A stretch of DNA of 64,000 bases. Source: Candidatus Enterococcus moelleringii (lineage in GTDB: Bacteria; Bacillota; Bacilli; Lactobacillales; Enterococcaceae). Below are positions 32,742 through 45,354 of the stretch, piece by piece. Under the pieces are notes generated by a model. It saw only the letters and a program-made list of their open reading frames with translations. It ran no database searches and was not told the origin of the DNA. Numbering within the stretch: position 1 is the stretch's first letter; every line of letters begins with the position of its first letter. Made by a program: the position numbers and the translations under genes. The stretch lies in the NCBI RefSeq assembly GCF_017377575.1, contig NZ_JAFREM010000021.1:1-64000 (forward strand). Reading direction: 5' to 3'.

Positions 32742-32910
32742 CTTCTTACCTCCTGCGTTCTATTATATAGCTTCCCACAAGCCTTGACTAGTTTTATATC
32801 AATGAAAGAAATTGGCAGTCCATTAATGTTTTTTTAAGATTTGTACCGAAAAGTTTTTAATGCTATTATAATATTGTAGAATTTATAGATTTTATAGAGG
32901 AGGACGCCAC

Positions 32911-34584
32911 ATGAGCAGCATTCAGTTTTTTAAACAGACCGAGATTACCGACAAGAACCCTATTTTTTCAGTCACCCGTACAATTATTGAAACCGCTTTT
33001 TATGGAAACAATGTCACGCAAGTTTCATCCTTATCTGAGGCGTATCATTTAGCAAAAAAAGCCCCAGATGTGATTGTCACTGATTTACCTGTTAGACACA
33101 CCGAAGAACTAGGATTACCTAGCGACACGAAAGTGCTGGTTTCCAGCGATGGAGAGATCGTTGGTCGGACAGCCGCAGCGCGGCGCGTGATTGGCCACGC
33201 AGGAATCGACGAAGCTTACCACGATAAATTATTGCGGGAAGCTGTTTTCCAAGTAGGTACAAAAGAGTGTTACAGCGGAGATGTGTATGTTGGCTTAGAC
33301 AAAGAGTTTACCATGCAAGCCCACATCCTGTTGCCGAAAGAATACGCCGCGAATTTATATACTTATTTACTAAATTTCCAAATTGTCCAAGAAGCCTTAG
33401 GTTTTTATGCTAATTCTGATCCGATTCCAGAAGGAGATATCTTTGTGTTGGCCGATCCAGACTGGTCACATCCTGATTTCCCACATGGGTTGGTTTTAGT
33501 GGACTCTGAGCATAATTGTGCCGCGGTCTTAGGACTACGCTATTTTGGTGAATTGAAAAAAGCAACCTTGACCTTAGCTTGGGCTGCTGCACATCGCAAC
33601 GGATTTATCGCTTGCCACGGTGGAATGAAGCAATACGCTACTTCAACAGGCAACTACACGATGGCTGCTTTTGGTTTGTCCGGGTCTGGTAAATCAACGA
33701 TTACCTTGGCAAAACACGATGGCAAATATGCGATCAAGGTACTGCATGATGATGCCTTTGTAATCTCTAAGGAAAAATGCTCCACTACTGCCTTGGAACC
33801 ATCTTACTTTGATAAAACACAAGATTATCCTAGCAGCAGCGAAGAATTAAGTCATGTTGTTACTGCGCAAAATGTCGGGGTAACTTTAAACGAAAATGGC
33901 GAAAAAGTTTTAGTAACCGAAGATATCCGTAATGGTAACGGACGCAGTATCAAGAGCCGATATGCCACTGAGAATCGAGTGGACCATCTGTCCGAAAACG
34001 TCGACGGTATTTTCTGGATTATGAAGGATGACAGTCTACCACCTGTTGTCAAAATAAATGATCCTTGCTTAGCTGCAATTTTTGGGGTAACTTTAGCAAC
34101 CAAACGTTCTACCGCTGAAAATATCGTTAAGGCGAAGGCCAATGTCGATCAGCTGGTAATTGAACCATTTGCCAATCCTTTCCGCAGCTATCCATTAGGA
34201 GAAGACTATCAAGACTTCCTGGAGCTGTTCCAAAAAGGGCAAACGGATTGCTATATCTTGAATACCGGGGTCTATGAAGACAACGACGTAACACCGAAGC
34301 ATACCTTATCTTCAATTGAAAAAATTGTAGAAGGTACAGCTGAGTTCAAGACCTTTGGACCGTTAAAAGACTTGTCTTACTTGCCGATTGAAGGGCATGA
34401 ACCGCCGTTCGAAAGTGCCGAGTATATTGAGAAGTTGATTGGCCGGATTGAAACTCGTCTATCCTTCATTCAAAAACGTAAAACAATCAACGAAGGCTAC
34501 GATCGTCTGCCAAATGAGGCAGAAAAACAGTTGCTGCAGCTTTTAGAAGAGCTGGCAGCCTATAAAGATTCTCTAACGAACTAA
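32911..34584 (+). CDS. pckA: Phosphoenolpyruvate carboxykinase (ATP), Lactobacillales type
   Basis: A 557-aa ATP-type PEPCK, interconverting oxaloacetate + ATP and PEP + CO2. The kinase-1a P-loop is FGLSGSGKSTIT (about residue 252) followed by the metal-binding LHDDAFVIS. The N-terminal half is divergent from the E. coli-type enzyme; the C-terminal region has the long extra helix typical of the Lactobacillales variant. Strong GAGGAGG before the ATG. Monocistronic, ended by a terminator. Confidence 0.85.
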   Translation: MSSIQFFKQTEITDKNPIFSVTRTIIETAFYGNNVTQVSSLSEAYHLAKKAPDVIVTDLPVRHTEELGLPSDTKVLVSSDGEIVGRTAAARRVIGHAGIDEAYHDKLLREAVFQVGTKECYSGDVYVGLDKEFTMQAHILLPKEYAANLYTYLLNFQIVQEALGFYANSDPIPEGDIFVLADPDWSHPDFPHGLVLVDSEHNCAAVLGLRYFGELKKATLTLAWAAAHRNGFIACHGGMKQYATSTGNYTMAAFGLSGSGKSTITLAKHDGKYAIKVLHDDAFVISKEKCSTTALEPSYFDKTQDYPSSSEELSHVVTAQNVGVTLNENGEKVLVTEDIRNGNGRSIKSRYATENRVDHLSENVDGIFWIMKDDSLPPVVKINDPCLAAIFGVTLATKRSTAENIVKAKANVDQLVIEPFANPFRSYPLGEDYQDFLELFQKGQTDCYILNTGVYEDNDVTPKHTLSSIEKIVEGTAEFKTFGPLKDLSYLPIEGHEPPFESAEYIEKLIGRIETRLSFIQKRKTINEGYDRLPNEAEKQLLQLLEELAAYKDSLTN

Positions 34585-34598
34585 GCCAAAGCGGCTTT

Positions 34599-34632
34599 GC
34601 CAGTGACAACTATTGGTCACTGGCGTTTTTTT
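34599..34632 (+). terminator. Terminator of pckA
   Basis: GCCAGTGAC (34599-34607) / GTCACTGGC (34616-34624), then G and T7. Confidence 0.88.
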
Positions 34633-34673
34633 CGTTATAATAGAGACATTACGAAAAGAAACGAGGGAAAAAG

Positions 34674-36377
34674 ATGTCATTTGACGGAGTTTTTACCCAT
34701 GCAATGGTGAATGAACTGCGGGCCTCTTTATTAAGCGGTCGGATTTCGAAAATTCACCAACCATATGAAAATGAAGTAGTTTTAGTGATTCGTTCACAAG
34801 GAAAGAATCACCGGCTGCTGCTTTCGGCGCATCCCAGCTATGCCCGGATTCAGCTGACGGAGATTGCCTACCAAAATCCTGATACCCCACCGAATTTTGC
34901 CATGATGCTGCGCAAACATTTAGAAGGTGCCATTTTAGAAGATATTCAACAAATGGAAAACGATCGGGTGGTCCATTTTACCTTTACCAAACGCAATGAG
35001 TTAGGCGATTTGCAAGGTATCCAGCTGATTGTTGAGCTGATGGGACGGCATTCAACGATTATTTTACTGAACAGTGAAACTGGAAAAATTTTGGATGCCA
35101 TTAAGCACGTCGGCCATTCCCAAAATACCTACCGCTTGATTTTGCCCGGCAGTGAATACATCACGCCCCCTAAACAGGAGCAGCAAAATCCGTTTACAGC
35201 AACGAAAGAAAGTGTTTTTCATCTCCTTTCTACCGCTGAAGAACTAAACGGCAAATATTTGCAGCAGCAATTTCAAGGCTTAGGTCGTGACACCGCTGAC
35301 GAGCTGGCCTATCGTTTAAACGAAAATCCTAACGAGAAGATGACGGTTTGGCAAAGCTTCTGGCAAGATGTCGCTGATAATTTGCAGCCAACCTTAGGCT
35401 TGAAAAACGACAAAGAATTTTTTGCTCCACTGCTGTTTGAAACTTTATCTGAACCAGTAGAGTACCCTACTTTGAGTTTATTGCTGGATGCTTTCTACGG
35501 CGAAAAAGCCGAAAAAGATCGCGTGAAGCAGTTAGGCAATGAACTGATTCGTCGCGTAGAAAATGAAATCAAACGGAACCAAACTAAGTTGGAAAAACGT
35601 CAGAAAACCTTGAAGGATTCAGAAAACGCTGAGGAATTTCGTCGCGATGGTGAGCTGTTGACTACCTTTATGACCCAAGTTCCCCGCGGTGCAGAATCAG
35701 TGGACTTGGCGAATTATTATGATGAAGATCGAATGATTACCATTCGGTTGAATCCAGCTTTGACGCCAAACCAAAACGCCCAGAAATATTTCCAGCGTTA
35801 TCAAAAGCTGAAAAATGCCGTGAAATTGATTTACAAACAAATCGATGAAGCCAAAGAAGAATTAGCTTATTTGGAATCGATCCTGGCTCAGCTGGAAATC
35901 GCCGGACCAATGGATATTGAAGTCATTAAAGAAGAATTAGTGGCTAGCGGCTATTTGAAGAAAAAGAAAAGTAAGAAAAATCGCAAGCAGGCCCCTTCAC
36001 AGCCTGAGACGTTTTACGCTAGTGATGGCACGCAAATTTTAGTAGGTAAAAATAACCTGCAAAACGATCAGCTGACCTTGAAAAAAGCTCGCAAAACCGA
36101 TATCTGGCTCCATGCCAAAAATATCCCTGGTTCTCACGTGATCATCAAAGACGATGACCCAACTGAAGAAACCTTGCTGGAAGCAGCTGAGTTAGCTGCC
36201 TACTTCTCTAAGTTTCGCCAATCGGCCCAGGTTCCAGTGGATTATGTAGCAGTTAAGCATGTTCACAAGCCAAATGGCGCCAAACCGGGATTTGTGATTT
36301 ATGAAAATCAAAAAACATTGTATGTAACACCGGAAGAAGCAACCGTTGAAGCGTTAAGAAAAGCGCCTCAAAGCTAA
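34674..36377 (+). CDS. rqcH: NFACT-family ribosome quality control protein RqcH (fibronectin-binding-like)
   Basis: A 567-aa protein with the NFACT-N domain (MSFDGVFTHAMVNELRASL; RISKIHQPYENEVVLVIR), a central coiled-coil (about 280-440) and the C-terminal NFACT-R domain (ARKTDIWLHAKNIPGSHVII). RqcH binds stalled 50S subunits and adds C-terminal alanine tails to incomplete proteins; the same proteins are often annotated as fibronectin-binding (FbpA/PavA). Single gene with its own promoter region and terminator. Confidence 0.93.
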   Translation: MSFDGVFTHAMVNELRASLLSGRISKIHQPYENEVVLVIRSQGKNHRLLLSAHPSYARIQLTEIAYQNPDTPPNFAMMLRKHLEGAILEDIQQMENDRVVHFTFTKRNELGDLQGIQLIVELMGRHSTIILLNSETGKILDAIKHVGHSQNTYRLILPGSEYITPPKQEQQNPFTATKESVFHLLSTAEELNGKYLQQQFQGLGRDTADELAYRLNENPNEKMTVWQSFWQDVADNLQPTLGLKNDKEFFAPLLFETLSEPVEYPTLSLLLDAFYGEKAEKDRVKQLGNELIRRVENEIKRNQTKLEKRQKTLKDSENAEEFRRDGELLTTFMTQVPRGAESVDLANYYDEDRMITIRLNPALTPNQNAQKYFQRYQKLKNAVKLIYKQIDEAKEELAYLESILAQLEIAGPMDIEVIKEELVASGYLKKKKSKKNRKQAPSQPETFYASDGTQILVGKNNLQNDQLTLKKARKTDIWLHAKNIPGSHVIIKDDDPTEETLLEAAELAAYFSKFRQSAQVPVDYVAVKHVHKPNGAKPGFVIYENQKTLYVTPEEATVEALRKAPQS

Positions 36378-36400
36378 ATTTGATTGCAATCCAGACATGA

Positions 36401-36440
36401 AAAAGAACCAAGGGAATTAATTTTCCTTTGGTTCTTGTTT
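36401..36440. terminator. Bidirectional terminator between rqcH and the AI-2E permease
   Basis: AAGAACCAAGGGAA (36403-36416) / TTCCTTTGGTTCTT (36423-36436) with flanking A and T runs; the convergent gene's stop lies inside the stem loop. Confidence 0.7.
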
Positions 36441-37433
36441 GACTTGGACATGAATGACCTCTAAGAAAAAGGTGAAAATCGGAATTCCGACAATCAATCC
36501 CCAAACTCCTAAGAAGCGTTCACTCAAGAGTAAAATAACAAACGTGTAGAAGATCGGCAGTTTAGTGCGACTGGACATCAGCTTCGGATTTAAGATATAA
36601 GACTCGATTACGTGAACCGCCAGCACCAGCAACACAACATAAAAGACTGTCTGCAAACCGTTAATCGAATACGCAATCAGCGTCAACGGTACAAAGGAAA
36701 TAATCACCCCAGCCACTGGGATCAGGCTCAAAAAGAAAATCATAATAGCCAAGGATGGCAGCTGACCAAATCCAATCAACGCGAGACCAGCAATTGTAAT
36801 GGTCGTATTCACCAATGCAATCACCAATTGAACCTCCAACACCACTCCAAATGTTTCAGTAAAAATCTTAGCAAAGTAATAGACATCCTGGAAAAACCAA
36901 GCATAATCACTACTTAAAAAATGGCGAGAAAACTGAAAGGTTCGTTCTTTTTCGATCATAAAGAAAAAGCTCAGCAGAAATGACATAAAGAAGGAAACCG
37001 CAATCCGGCCCACATTTTGCAGCTGCTGAAAGATAATCCCCGCACCGCTCTCCAATTTATCCTGCCAATTATGGGTTTCAAAATACTTGGACAAATAGTC
37101 TGTGACCCCGGAGGAATCAAACTCCGCGTGACGGTAAAAGTGCAGCAGTGAATTGTAAGTCTGGATCGCTTGCTGAGCTAAAATCGTCGCATAACGAGAA
37201 AACAGCAAGTACAACAGAAAGACCACAACAAGATACAAGCCAATCGTCGCCGCCATATGAGGCAGCTTTAAATACCGATTCAACAGCTTCACGATTTTTG
37301 ATGATAGATAAGTAAAAATAAAGGTCAGTAAGGCAATCGAAATAAACGATCGCGATAGATAAACAACTAGAATTAGGACTGCCAGTACAACGAAACGCCG
37401 CAGTCGGATGTTTTCCACAAACTTTTGATACAT
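36417..37433 (-). CDS. AI-2E transporter family membrane protein
   Basis: A 338-aa polytopic protein of the AI-2E/PerM family with about seven or eight membrane segments; FHSMI-type cytoplasmic loop and the C-terminal repeat LALIGFGQLPSLAIMIFFLSLIPVAGVIISFVP (in pieces FGQLPSLAIMIF and LIPVAGVIIS) are typical. Some members export autoinducer-2 or act as Na+/H+ antiporters; the substrate here is unknown. Start at ATG 37431-37433, 7 nt after GGAGG. Confidence 0.85.
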   Translation of the reverse strand: MYQKFVENIRLRRFVVLAVLILVVYLSRSFISIALLTFIFTYLSSKIVKLLNRYLKLPHMAATIGLYLVVVFLLYLLFSRYATILAQQAIQTYNSLLHFYRHAEFDSSGVTDYLSKYFETHNWQDKLESGAGIIFQQLQNVGRIAVSFFMSFLLSFFFMIEKERTFQFSRHFLSSDYAWFFQDVYYFAKIFTETFGVVLEVQLVIALVNTTITIAGLALIGFGQLPSLAIMIFFLSLIPVAGVIISFVPLTLIAYSINGLQTVFYVVLLVLAVHVIESYILNPKLMSSRTKLPIFYTFVILLLSERFLGVWGLIVGIPIFTFFLEVIHVQVKQEPKEN

Positions 37434-37518
37434 ACGCATCCCTCCACTGCTTTCCAATATACCATTAAAGCCTTTTTTAGGCTCAGTATAAGCATTCGCA
37501 GGAGGACTGCAGAAAACG

Positions 37519-37848
37519 TTAATCCAAGTAACCGAAAAATTGCGTTTTGTCCGAAGTATTGGAGCGATACACACCATTTAAACCAGCGCGTTGACCGATG
37601 ACAGAAAGATCTATGAGCAGCTGCTCTTCTTTTTTATCAAAATGAACGCGACTAGCCAAACCAACACTATAAATGTAATTGACTAAACGATTCACCAAAG
37701 CTTCGGGATTTTTGGCTGTGTCCAATTTCTTATACACCTGCAGCAAGACATCAACAATATCCTGTAACCCTTCTGATGGATCAGGCTGTTTCACTAAGCA
37801 ATTATATAAATCATGAACCAATTCTTGGGCTGTCTCTCTTGTTTCCAT
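37519..37848 (-). CDS. Bacteriocin immunity protein, EntA_Immun type
   Basis: A 109-aa, four-helix-type protein: ETAQELVHDLYNCLVKQPDPSE, LQDIVDVLLQVYKKLDTAKNPEALVNRLVNYIY (in pieces DIVDVLLQVY and NPEALVNRLVNYIY) fit the enterocin A immunity family (PF08951-type), whose members protect the producer by plugging the mannose-PTS/class IIa bacteriocin complex. No bacteriocin precursor with a double-Gly leader or a transporter is visible within several kilobases, so it is an orphan. AAAGGAG lies 8 nt before the ATG at 37846-37848. Confidence 0.78.
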   Translation of the reverse strand: METRETAQELVHDLYNCLVKQPDPSEGLQDIVDVLLQVYKKLDTAKNPEALVNRLVNYIYSVGLASRVHFDKKEEQLLIDLSVIGQRAGLNGVYRSNTSDKTQFFGYLD

Positions 37849-37925
37849 CGGATCGTCTCCTTTTTTCGTCGGTCTTAGCCTTAAGTGTACTCCTTTTCTT
37901 AAAAAATGGAATGAATTTCTGAAAA

Positions 37926-37968
37926 CAAAAAACTCCCAAATCAGCAAATCTCATGCTGATTCAGGAGC
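37926..37968 (-). terminator. Terminator of the pyrimidine operon
   Basis: On the minus strand CTCCTGAATCAGCA (37954-37967) / TGCTGATTTGGGAG (37933-37946) followed by TTTTTTG, just after pyrE. Confidence 0.85.
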
Positions 37969-37975
37969 TCTAAAC

Positions 37976-38608
37976 TTATTTCAACCAGTTTTCTGGGTCT
38001 TGGCGCCATTCTTTCAATAGAGCCAATTGGTCTTCGTTGATGTATTTTTCTTCTAAAGCAATTTCGATCAAGGTTGAATAGTTGGTTAAAGTCAATAGCG
38101 GCATGTCAGCGGCTTTGAATTTTTCCACACCTTTGTCTAATTCGTAAGTAAAGATGGCTGCGACACCTAGTACGTCCGCCCCTTCTTTTTTCGCTGCTGC
38201 GGCTGCTTCTAGTACGCTTCCGCCGGTTGAGATCAAGTCTTCAATGACTACCATCTTTTGGCCTTCCGTGATGCGGCCTTCGATTTGGTTGCCTTTGCCA
38301 TGGTCTTTGGCTTTGCTGCGGATGTAAACCATTGGCAAGTCCAATAATTCAGCTACCCATGCAGCATGAGGAATCCCAGCAGTTGCAGTTCCGGCAATTA
38401 CTTCAACATCTGGATATTTTGCTTTGATCTCTTCGGCTAAGCCTTTGGCGATTTCGCGACGAACTTCTGGATAGCTCATAGTAATGCGGTTGTCGCAGTA
38501 AATCGGTGATTTGATCCCGCTAGCCCAAGTAAAAGGCTCATCAGGGCTTAAAAAGACCGCTTCAATTTTCAATAAATCTTTGGCAATATTTCCTGCTACT
38601 GTTCTCAT
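37976..38608 (-). CDS. pyrE: Orotate phosphoribosyltransferase
   Basis: A 210-aa enzyme joining orotate and PRPP to OMP. The PRPP loop [18 protein letters not shown] is near residue 118 and the dimer-loop Lys region [13 protein letters not shown] precedes it. Overlaps pyrF by 4 nt. Last gene of the operon. Confidence 0.96.
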   Translation of the reverse strand: MRTVAGNIAKDLLKIEAVFLSPDEPFTWASGIKSPIYCDNRITMSYPEVRREIAKGLAEEIKAKYPDVEVIAGTATAGIPHAAWVAELLDLPMVYIRSKAKDHGKGNQIEGRITEGQKMVVIEDLISTGGSVLEAAAAAKKEGADVLGVAAIFTYELDKGVEKFKAADMPLLTLTNYSTLIEIALEEKYINEDQLALLKEWRQDPENWLK

Positions 38609-39320
38609 GCTTCACCGTTCCATTCTTTTTTAATTTGAAGATAGCTTTCGTAAGGTGTCTCTGATTGGGTAATCGGACGGCCAACTACGATATAATTCGA
38701 GCCGATTTCTCGCGCCTGTTGCGGATCCATCACTCGTTTTTGGTCACCGACGCTAGCACCCTTTGGCCGGATTCCCGGAGTTAGGCAAATAAATTCATCG
38801 CTAGTTGCGGCATGAATCATCTCAACTTCTAAAGCAGAACAAACCACGCCGTCTAGTCCAGCTTCTTGGGCACATTTCGCATAGTGAACGACACTATCCT
38901 TCAACGGCACTTGAATCAGCTGATCGTGATGCATTTGTTCTTCGCTTGTTGAAGTTAATTGCGTTACTGCGATTAAGTCTGGTACGTCTTTGCCTGCCGC
39001 AGTTCCTTCAGCTAAACCTTCTTTAGCTGCTGCCATCATTTCGATTCCACCAGCTGCATGAACATTGGTCATGCGAACGCCTAATTTCGCCAAGCCTTTC
39101 ATAGCTTTTTTGACAGTGTTAGGAATATCATGCAATTTCAAATCCAAAAAGACATCGTGTCCCGCGGCGGTCAATTCATGAACGATGCTGGGTCCTTCTT
39201 GGTAGAAAAGCTCCATGCCGATTTTCACAAATAGTTTTTCCTCAGCGGGAAATTGCGCTAAAAAGGTTTGGATTTCTTCTTGGGAAGAAAAATCCAAGGC
39301 GATGATTGGTCGTTTTTCCA

Positions 39321-39321
<1 letters not shown>
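38605..39321 (-). CDS. pyrF: Orotidine 5'-phosphate decarboxylase
   Basis: A 238-aa TIM-barrel enzyme making UMP. The catalytic stretch is [13 protein letters not shown] (D-x-K-x-x-D), with LTPGIRP and YIVVGRPIT later. Its start overlaps the pyrD stop by one base and its end overlaps pyrE by 4 nt. Confidence 0.96.
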
Positions 39322-41014
<1,693 letters not shown>

Positions 41015-41056
41015 ATGGCCCTCCTATAGAAAAAAGATTCGTACTATTCAAAAGGA

Positions 41057-41079
41057 GACAGAGTGCTCAGCACTCTGTC
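41057..41079 (-). promoter_or_regulatory. Hairpin between carB and pyrK
   Basis: GACAGAGTGC-TCA-GCACTCTGTC is a perfect 10-bp stem with a 3-nt loop in the 73-nt carB-pyrK gap. On the transcribed strand it is followed by TCCTTTTG, too few T for a strong terminator; it may be a weak attenuator or an mRNA processing/stability element. Confidence 0.5.
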
Positions 41080-41087
41080 CTAAAGTT

Positions 41088-44000
41088 CTAAATTTCTTGA
41101 ATTGAAAACGAGCGTGATTCCATTACCCGTAAAATAGCATTGGCTGTATCTAGTGATGTGAACAATGGTACGCCATGTTCCACTGCTTCCCGACGAATAA
41201 TGAAGCCGTCTTGCGAAGAGTTTTGGCGGTCTTTGTCCATTGTGTTAATTACTACTTGGGCTTCGCCGCGGCGGATCATCTCAACCACGTTGTCTTCTGA
41301 CGATTCTGAAATCTTAGCAATCGTCTTAGAGCTTAAGCCGTTTTCTTCAAAGTATTTAGCTGTTCCTGCTGTTGCTAGCAAGCTGTAGCCTACATCGCTG
41401 AAGCGTTTCGCCAAGTCCAGTGATTCTTCTTTGTTTTCATCCGCAACGGTGAACAACACTGCGCCGTAATCAGGCAAGTGCAATCCAGATGCTTCGAAGG
41501 CTTTGTACAAGGCTTTTTCCAAATTACGGTCAGAGCCCATGACTTCACCAGTGGATTTCATTTCAGGGCCTAAGTAAGTATCCACTTTTTGCAGTTTAGT
41601 GAAGCTGAAGACCGGTGCCTTCACATGAACCAATTTGCTTTCAGGATACAACCCATCTTTATAGCCCATTTCTTCCAACGAGCTGCCTAAAATTGCTTTA
41701 GTAGCAACTTGCGCCATTGGAATGTCAGTAATTTTGCTCAAGAATGGTACGGTCCGGCTGGCCCGGGGATTTACTTCAATCACGTACACTTCATCTTCAT
41801 GAATAACGAATTGAATGTTCATCATCCCGATACAGTTCATGCCTAAAGCCAGCTTGCGAGTGTAATCTTCAATCGTCGCAATGATCTTATCTGAGAAAGT
41901 TTGCGGCGGATAGACAGCCATCGAGTCGCCTGAGTGAACCCCAGCTCGTTCGATATGCTCCATAATTCCTGGGATTAGGACAGTTGTTCCATCACAAATC
42001 GCATCCACTTCACATTCTTTACCTACCATGTAACGGTCAACTAAGACTGGATGTTCAGGTGAAGCCTTCACAGCATTGGCCATATAGTCTTCCAAGTCCG
42101 GCTGATTTTCCACGATTTCCATCGCACGTCCGCCTAATACATAGCTTGGACGTACCAAGACTGGATAACCGATGCGGTCCGCGATAACGACTGCTTCTTC
42201 GCTGCTGGTAGCTGTATCACCCACTGGTTGAGGAATGCCTAGTCGCTTCAAGACTTGCTCAAATTGGTCACGATCTTCCGCTCGGTCCAAATCTTCAATC
42301 GTCGTGCCTAAGATTTTGACGCCGTTTTTCACTAAAGGCTCAGCTAAGTTAATCGCTGTTTGCCCGCCGAATTGCACGATGACACCGATTGGCTGTTCCA
42401 ATTCGATCACGTTCATTACATCTTCCAGGGTTAATGGTTCAAAGTAAAGCTTGTCAGAAACCGAGAAGTCAGTGGAAACTGTTTCCGGGTTGCTGTTCAT
42501 GATAATCGCTTCATAACCCGCAGACTGGATCGCTTTGACTGAGTGAACCGTCGCATAGTCAAATTCTACCCCTTGTCCGATGCGGATAGGGCCTGAGCCT
42601 AAGACTAAAACTGATTCTTTATCGGAACGAACACTTTCGTTCTCAAATTCGTAGGTGCTGTAGAAGTACGGTGTTTGCGATTCGAACTCTGCCGCACAAG
42701 TATCCACCATTTTGTAAACTGGCAAGATTTTTTCTTCATGGCGCAGGTCGCTGACGGCTTTTTCCGTAGTTGACCACAATGAAGCAATTTTCTTATCGGC
42801 AAAACCATTTTGTTTGGCTTTTTTCAAGACTTCAGTATCTTGAACATTTTGCGCTAATTCATTTTCCAGCTCAATAATGTGCAGTAATTTATCTAAGAAG
42901 AACAAATCAATCTTGGTTAAATCACTCAACTCTTCAATCGTGTAGCCCCGACGTAACGCTTCTGCTAAGTAGAATAAGCGGTCGTCTTGGGCTTTAACGA
43001 TTTTTTCGGTTAATAGTTCATCAGTTACTTCGCTGAATTCAGCGATTTCGACGTGAGAAACGCCGATTTCCAATGAACGAACTGCTTTTAGTAAAGACTC
43101 TTCAATGTTACGGCCAATTGCCATAACTTCGCCGGTCGCCTTCATTTGCGTACCTAGTACTCGTTCGCCCGATTCGAATTTATCGAAAGGCCAGCGTGGG
43201 ATCTTAGAAACAATGTAGTCTAAAGCTGGTTCAAATTCAGCATAGGTTGTGCCTGTTACTGGGTTCTTCATTTCATCTAACGTTAAGCCGACAGCGATTT
43301 TCGCTGCTAATTTCGCAATTGGATAACCAGTTGCTTTACTTGCCAAGGCAGATGAACGAGATACCCGCGGGTTCACTTCGATGACATAGTAGTCAAAGCT
43401 GTGAGGGTCCAAGGCCAGCTGAACGTTACAGCCACCTTCGATTTTCAAGGCGCGGATGATTGATAATGACGCATCCCGCAGCATTTGGTATTCATAATCT
43501 GATAAGGTTTGGCTTGGTGCGAAAACGATAGAGTCTCCGGTATGAATCCCAACTGGGTCGAAGTTTTCCATGTTACATACTACGATTGCGTTATCCGCTG
43601 AATCCCGCATGACTTCGTATTCGATTTCTTTGAAGCCGGCAATTGATTTTTCGATTAAACATTGGGTAGCTGGTGACAGCTTCAAGCCGTTTTCAGCAAT
43701 TACCCGTAATTCTTCTTCGTTGTCACACATCCCGCCGCCGGTACCGCCTAGGGTGAAGGCTGGGCGCACGATGATTGGGTAACCGATGGTGTTAGCGAAA
43801 GCTACCGCTTCTTCCACCGTATTAACGATTTCTGATTCCGGAATCGGTTGATCCAATTCTTCCATTAATTGTTTGAACAGATCACGGTCTTCCGCTTGGT
43901 CAATCGCCGCAAGCTTCGTTCCTAGCAGTTCAATATTCAATTCATCTAAAATGCCTGATGCCGCTAATTCCATTGCCATGTTCAAACCAGTTTGTCCACC

Positions 44001-44270
44001 AAGAGTCGGCAGGATCGCATCTGGTAATTCGCGTCGCAAAATGCGAGAAACGAATTCCAAGGTAATTGGTTCTATATAGACTGAATCAGCAATTTCTTTA
44101 TCTGTCATAATCGTAGCTGGGTTGGAGTTCACCAAGACAACTTCGTAACCTTCTTCTTTTAATGCTAAGCAAGCTTGGGTGCCGGCATAGTCAAATTCGG
44201 CTGCTTGTCCAATCACGATCGGTCCAGAACCGATAACCATGATTTTTTTAATGTCTGTCCGTTTTGGCAT
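41088..44270 (-). CDS. carB: Carbamoyl-phosphate synthase large subunit
   Basis: A 1060-aa synthetase with two homologous ATP-grasp halves ([21 protein letters not shown] and [21 protein letters not shown] open the two halves; LGGTGGGM and [11 protein letters not shown] are ATP loops) and a C-terminal MGS-like regulatory domain. It makes carbamoyl phosphate from glutamine-derived ammonia, bicarbonate and ATP. Directly abuts carA (no gap). Confidence 0.97.
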   Translation of the reverse strand: MPKRTDIKKIMVIGSGPIVIGQAAEFDYAGTQACLALKEEGYEVVLVNSNPATIMTDKEIADSVYIEPITLEFVSRILRRELPDAILPTLGGQTGLNMAMELAASGILDELNIELLGTKLAAIDQAEDRDLFKQLMEELDQPIPESEIVNTVEEAVAFANTIGYPIIVRPAFTLGGTGGGMCDNEEELRVIAENGLKLSPATQCLIEKSIAGFKEIEYEVMRDSADNAIVVCNMENFDPVGIHTGDSIVFAPSQTLSDYEYQMLRDASLSIIRALKIEGGCNVQLALDPHSFDYYVIEVNPRVSRSSALASKATGYPIAKLAAKIAVGLTLDEMKNPVTGTTYAEFEPALDYIVSKIPRWPFDKFESGERVLGTQMKATGEVMAIGRNIEESLLKAVRSLEIGVSHVEIAEFSEVTDELLTEKIVKAQDDRLFYLAEALRRGYTIEELSDLTKIDLFFLDKLLHIIELENELAQNVQDTEVLKKAKQNGFADKKIASLWSTTEKAVSDLRHEEKILPVYKMVDTCAAEFESQTPYFYSTYEFENESVRSDKESVLVLGSGPIRIGQGVEFDYATVHSVKAIQSAGYEAIIMNSNPETVSTDFSVSDKLYFEPLTLEDVMNVIELEQPIGVIVQFGGQTAINLAEPLVKNGVKILGTTIEDLDRAEDRDQFEQVLKRLGIPQPVGDTATSSEEAVVIADRIGYPVLVRPSYVLGGRAMEIVENQPDLEDYMANAVKASPEHPVLVDRYMVGKECEVDAICDGTTVLIPGIMEHIERAGVHSGDSMAVYPPQTFSDKIIATIEDYTRKLALGMNCIGMMNIQFVIHEDEVYVIEVNPRASRTVPFLSKITDIPMAQVATKAILGSSLEEMGYKDGLYPESKLVHVKAPVFSFTKLQKVDTYLGPEMKSTGEVMGSDRNLEKALYKAFEASGLHLPDYGAVLFTVADENKEESLDLAKRFSDVGYSLLATAGTAKYFEENGLSSKTIAKISESSEDNVVEMIRRGEAQVVINTMDKDRQNSSQDGFIIRREAVEHGVPLFTSLDTANAILRVMESRSFSIQEI

Positions 44271-45350
44271 TTACGCTTGCTCCTTCCATGCATCCATCAT
44301 TTCCATAAACTCATCGAATAAATGCAGTGCATCATGTGGTCCAGGTGCTGCATCCGGGTGGAATTGTACACTGAAGGCTGGGTAATGACGATGTCTTACC
44401 CCTTCAATCGTGTCATCGTTGACCTCAGTATGAGTCACCATTAATTTTGTCGCATCAATTGTTTTTTCATCCACCGCAAAGCCGTGGTTCTGGGAAGTGA
44501 AATCGATCCGACCAGTCGCAATCTCCCGCACTGGGTGATTCAACCCGCGGTGACCGAACTTCATTTTGTAAGTGTCTGCGCCATTAGCTAAAGCGAATAA
44601 CTGATGTCCTAGACAAATACCGAAAATCGGCACTTTGCCTTGAATCTGTTGAATCATTTCGATTGCTTCTGGTACATCCTTTGGATCTCCAGGGCCGTTG
44701 GTTAACATTACGCCATCTGGTGCTAAGTCTAAAATGGTTTTTGCGTCAGTATCATAAGGCATTACCGTTAAGTTGCATTCTCGACGAGACAGTTCTCGTA
44801 AAATACTGTGTTTCAAGCCAAAGTCGATGACTACCACATTTCGGCCGACACCTGGGCTTGGATAAGGACTAACTGTTGAAACCTGCTGAACCTGATTGGT
44901 TGGCAAAACAGTTGCTTTCAATTGATCAAAGGCATGCTCGAACTGATCGCCGGCATCTACCATGCTGGCTTTCATGGTTCCGTGATTCCGCAATTTTTTC
45001 GTCAAGGCGCGAGTATCAATTCCAGCGATTCCTGGAATCCCTTTGCGCTTCAAAAATTCATCTAAAGTCATTTGGTTCCGCCAGTTGTTTGCACGGCGAG
45101 CGTGTTCTTTTACGACAACTCCTTTACAAGTTGGCGCGATCGATTCGTAATCGTCACGGTTGATGCCGTAATTCCCCACAATCGGATAGGTGAAGGTAAT
45201 AATTTGTCCGTTAAAGCTTTGATCGGTAATCGTTTCTTGGTAACCTGTCATACTGGTGGTAAAAACAATCTCACCGAATACGTTGGCTTCAGCACCGAAG
45301 GCTTCCCCTTCAAATACAGTGCCGTCTTCTAAAATTAGCAGTCTCTTCAA
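44271..45350 (-). CDS. carA: Carbamoyl-phosphate synthase small (glutaminase) subunit
   Basis: A 359-aa subunit: N-terminal CPSase_sm_chain domain ([15 protein letters not shown]) and a C-terminal class I amidotransferase with [12 protein letters not shown] (catalytic Cys) and [13 protein letters not shown] (His). Located 4 nt after pyrC and directly before carB. Confidence 0.97.
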   Translation of the reverse strand: MKRLLILEDGTVFEGEAFGAEANVFGEIVFTTSMTGYQETITDQSFNGQIITFTYPIVGNYGINRDDYESIAPTCKGVVVKEHARRANNWRNQMTLDEFLKRKGIPGIAGIDTRALTKKLRNHGTMKASMVDAGDQFEHAFDQLKATVLPTNQVQQVSTVSPYPSPGVGRNVVVIDFGLKHSILRELSRRECNLTVMPYDTDAKTILDLAPDGVMLTNGPGDPKDVPEAIEMIQQIQGKVPIFGICLGHQLFALANGADTYKMKFGHRGLNHPVREIATGRIDFTSQNHGFAVDEKTIDATKLMVTHTEVNDDTIEGVRHRHYPAFSVQFHPDAAPGPHDALHLFDEFMEMMDAWKEQA

Positions 45351-45354
45351 CTTA

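Noticed and set aside
41088-44270. Several + strand open frames inside carB and neighbouring operons
   Set aside because: They are short shadows of well-supported minus-strand genes, without ribosome binding sites or recognisable products.
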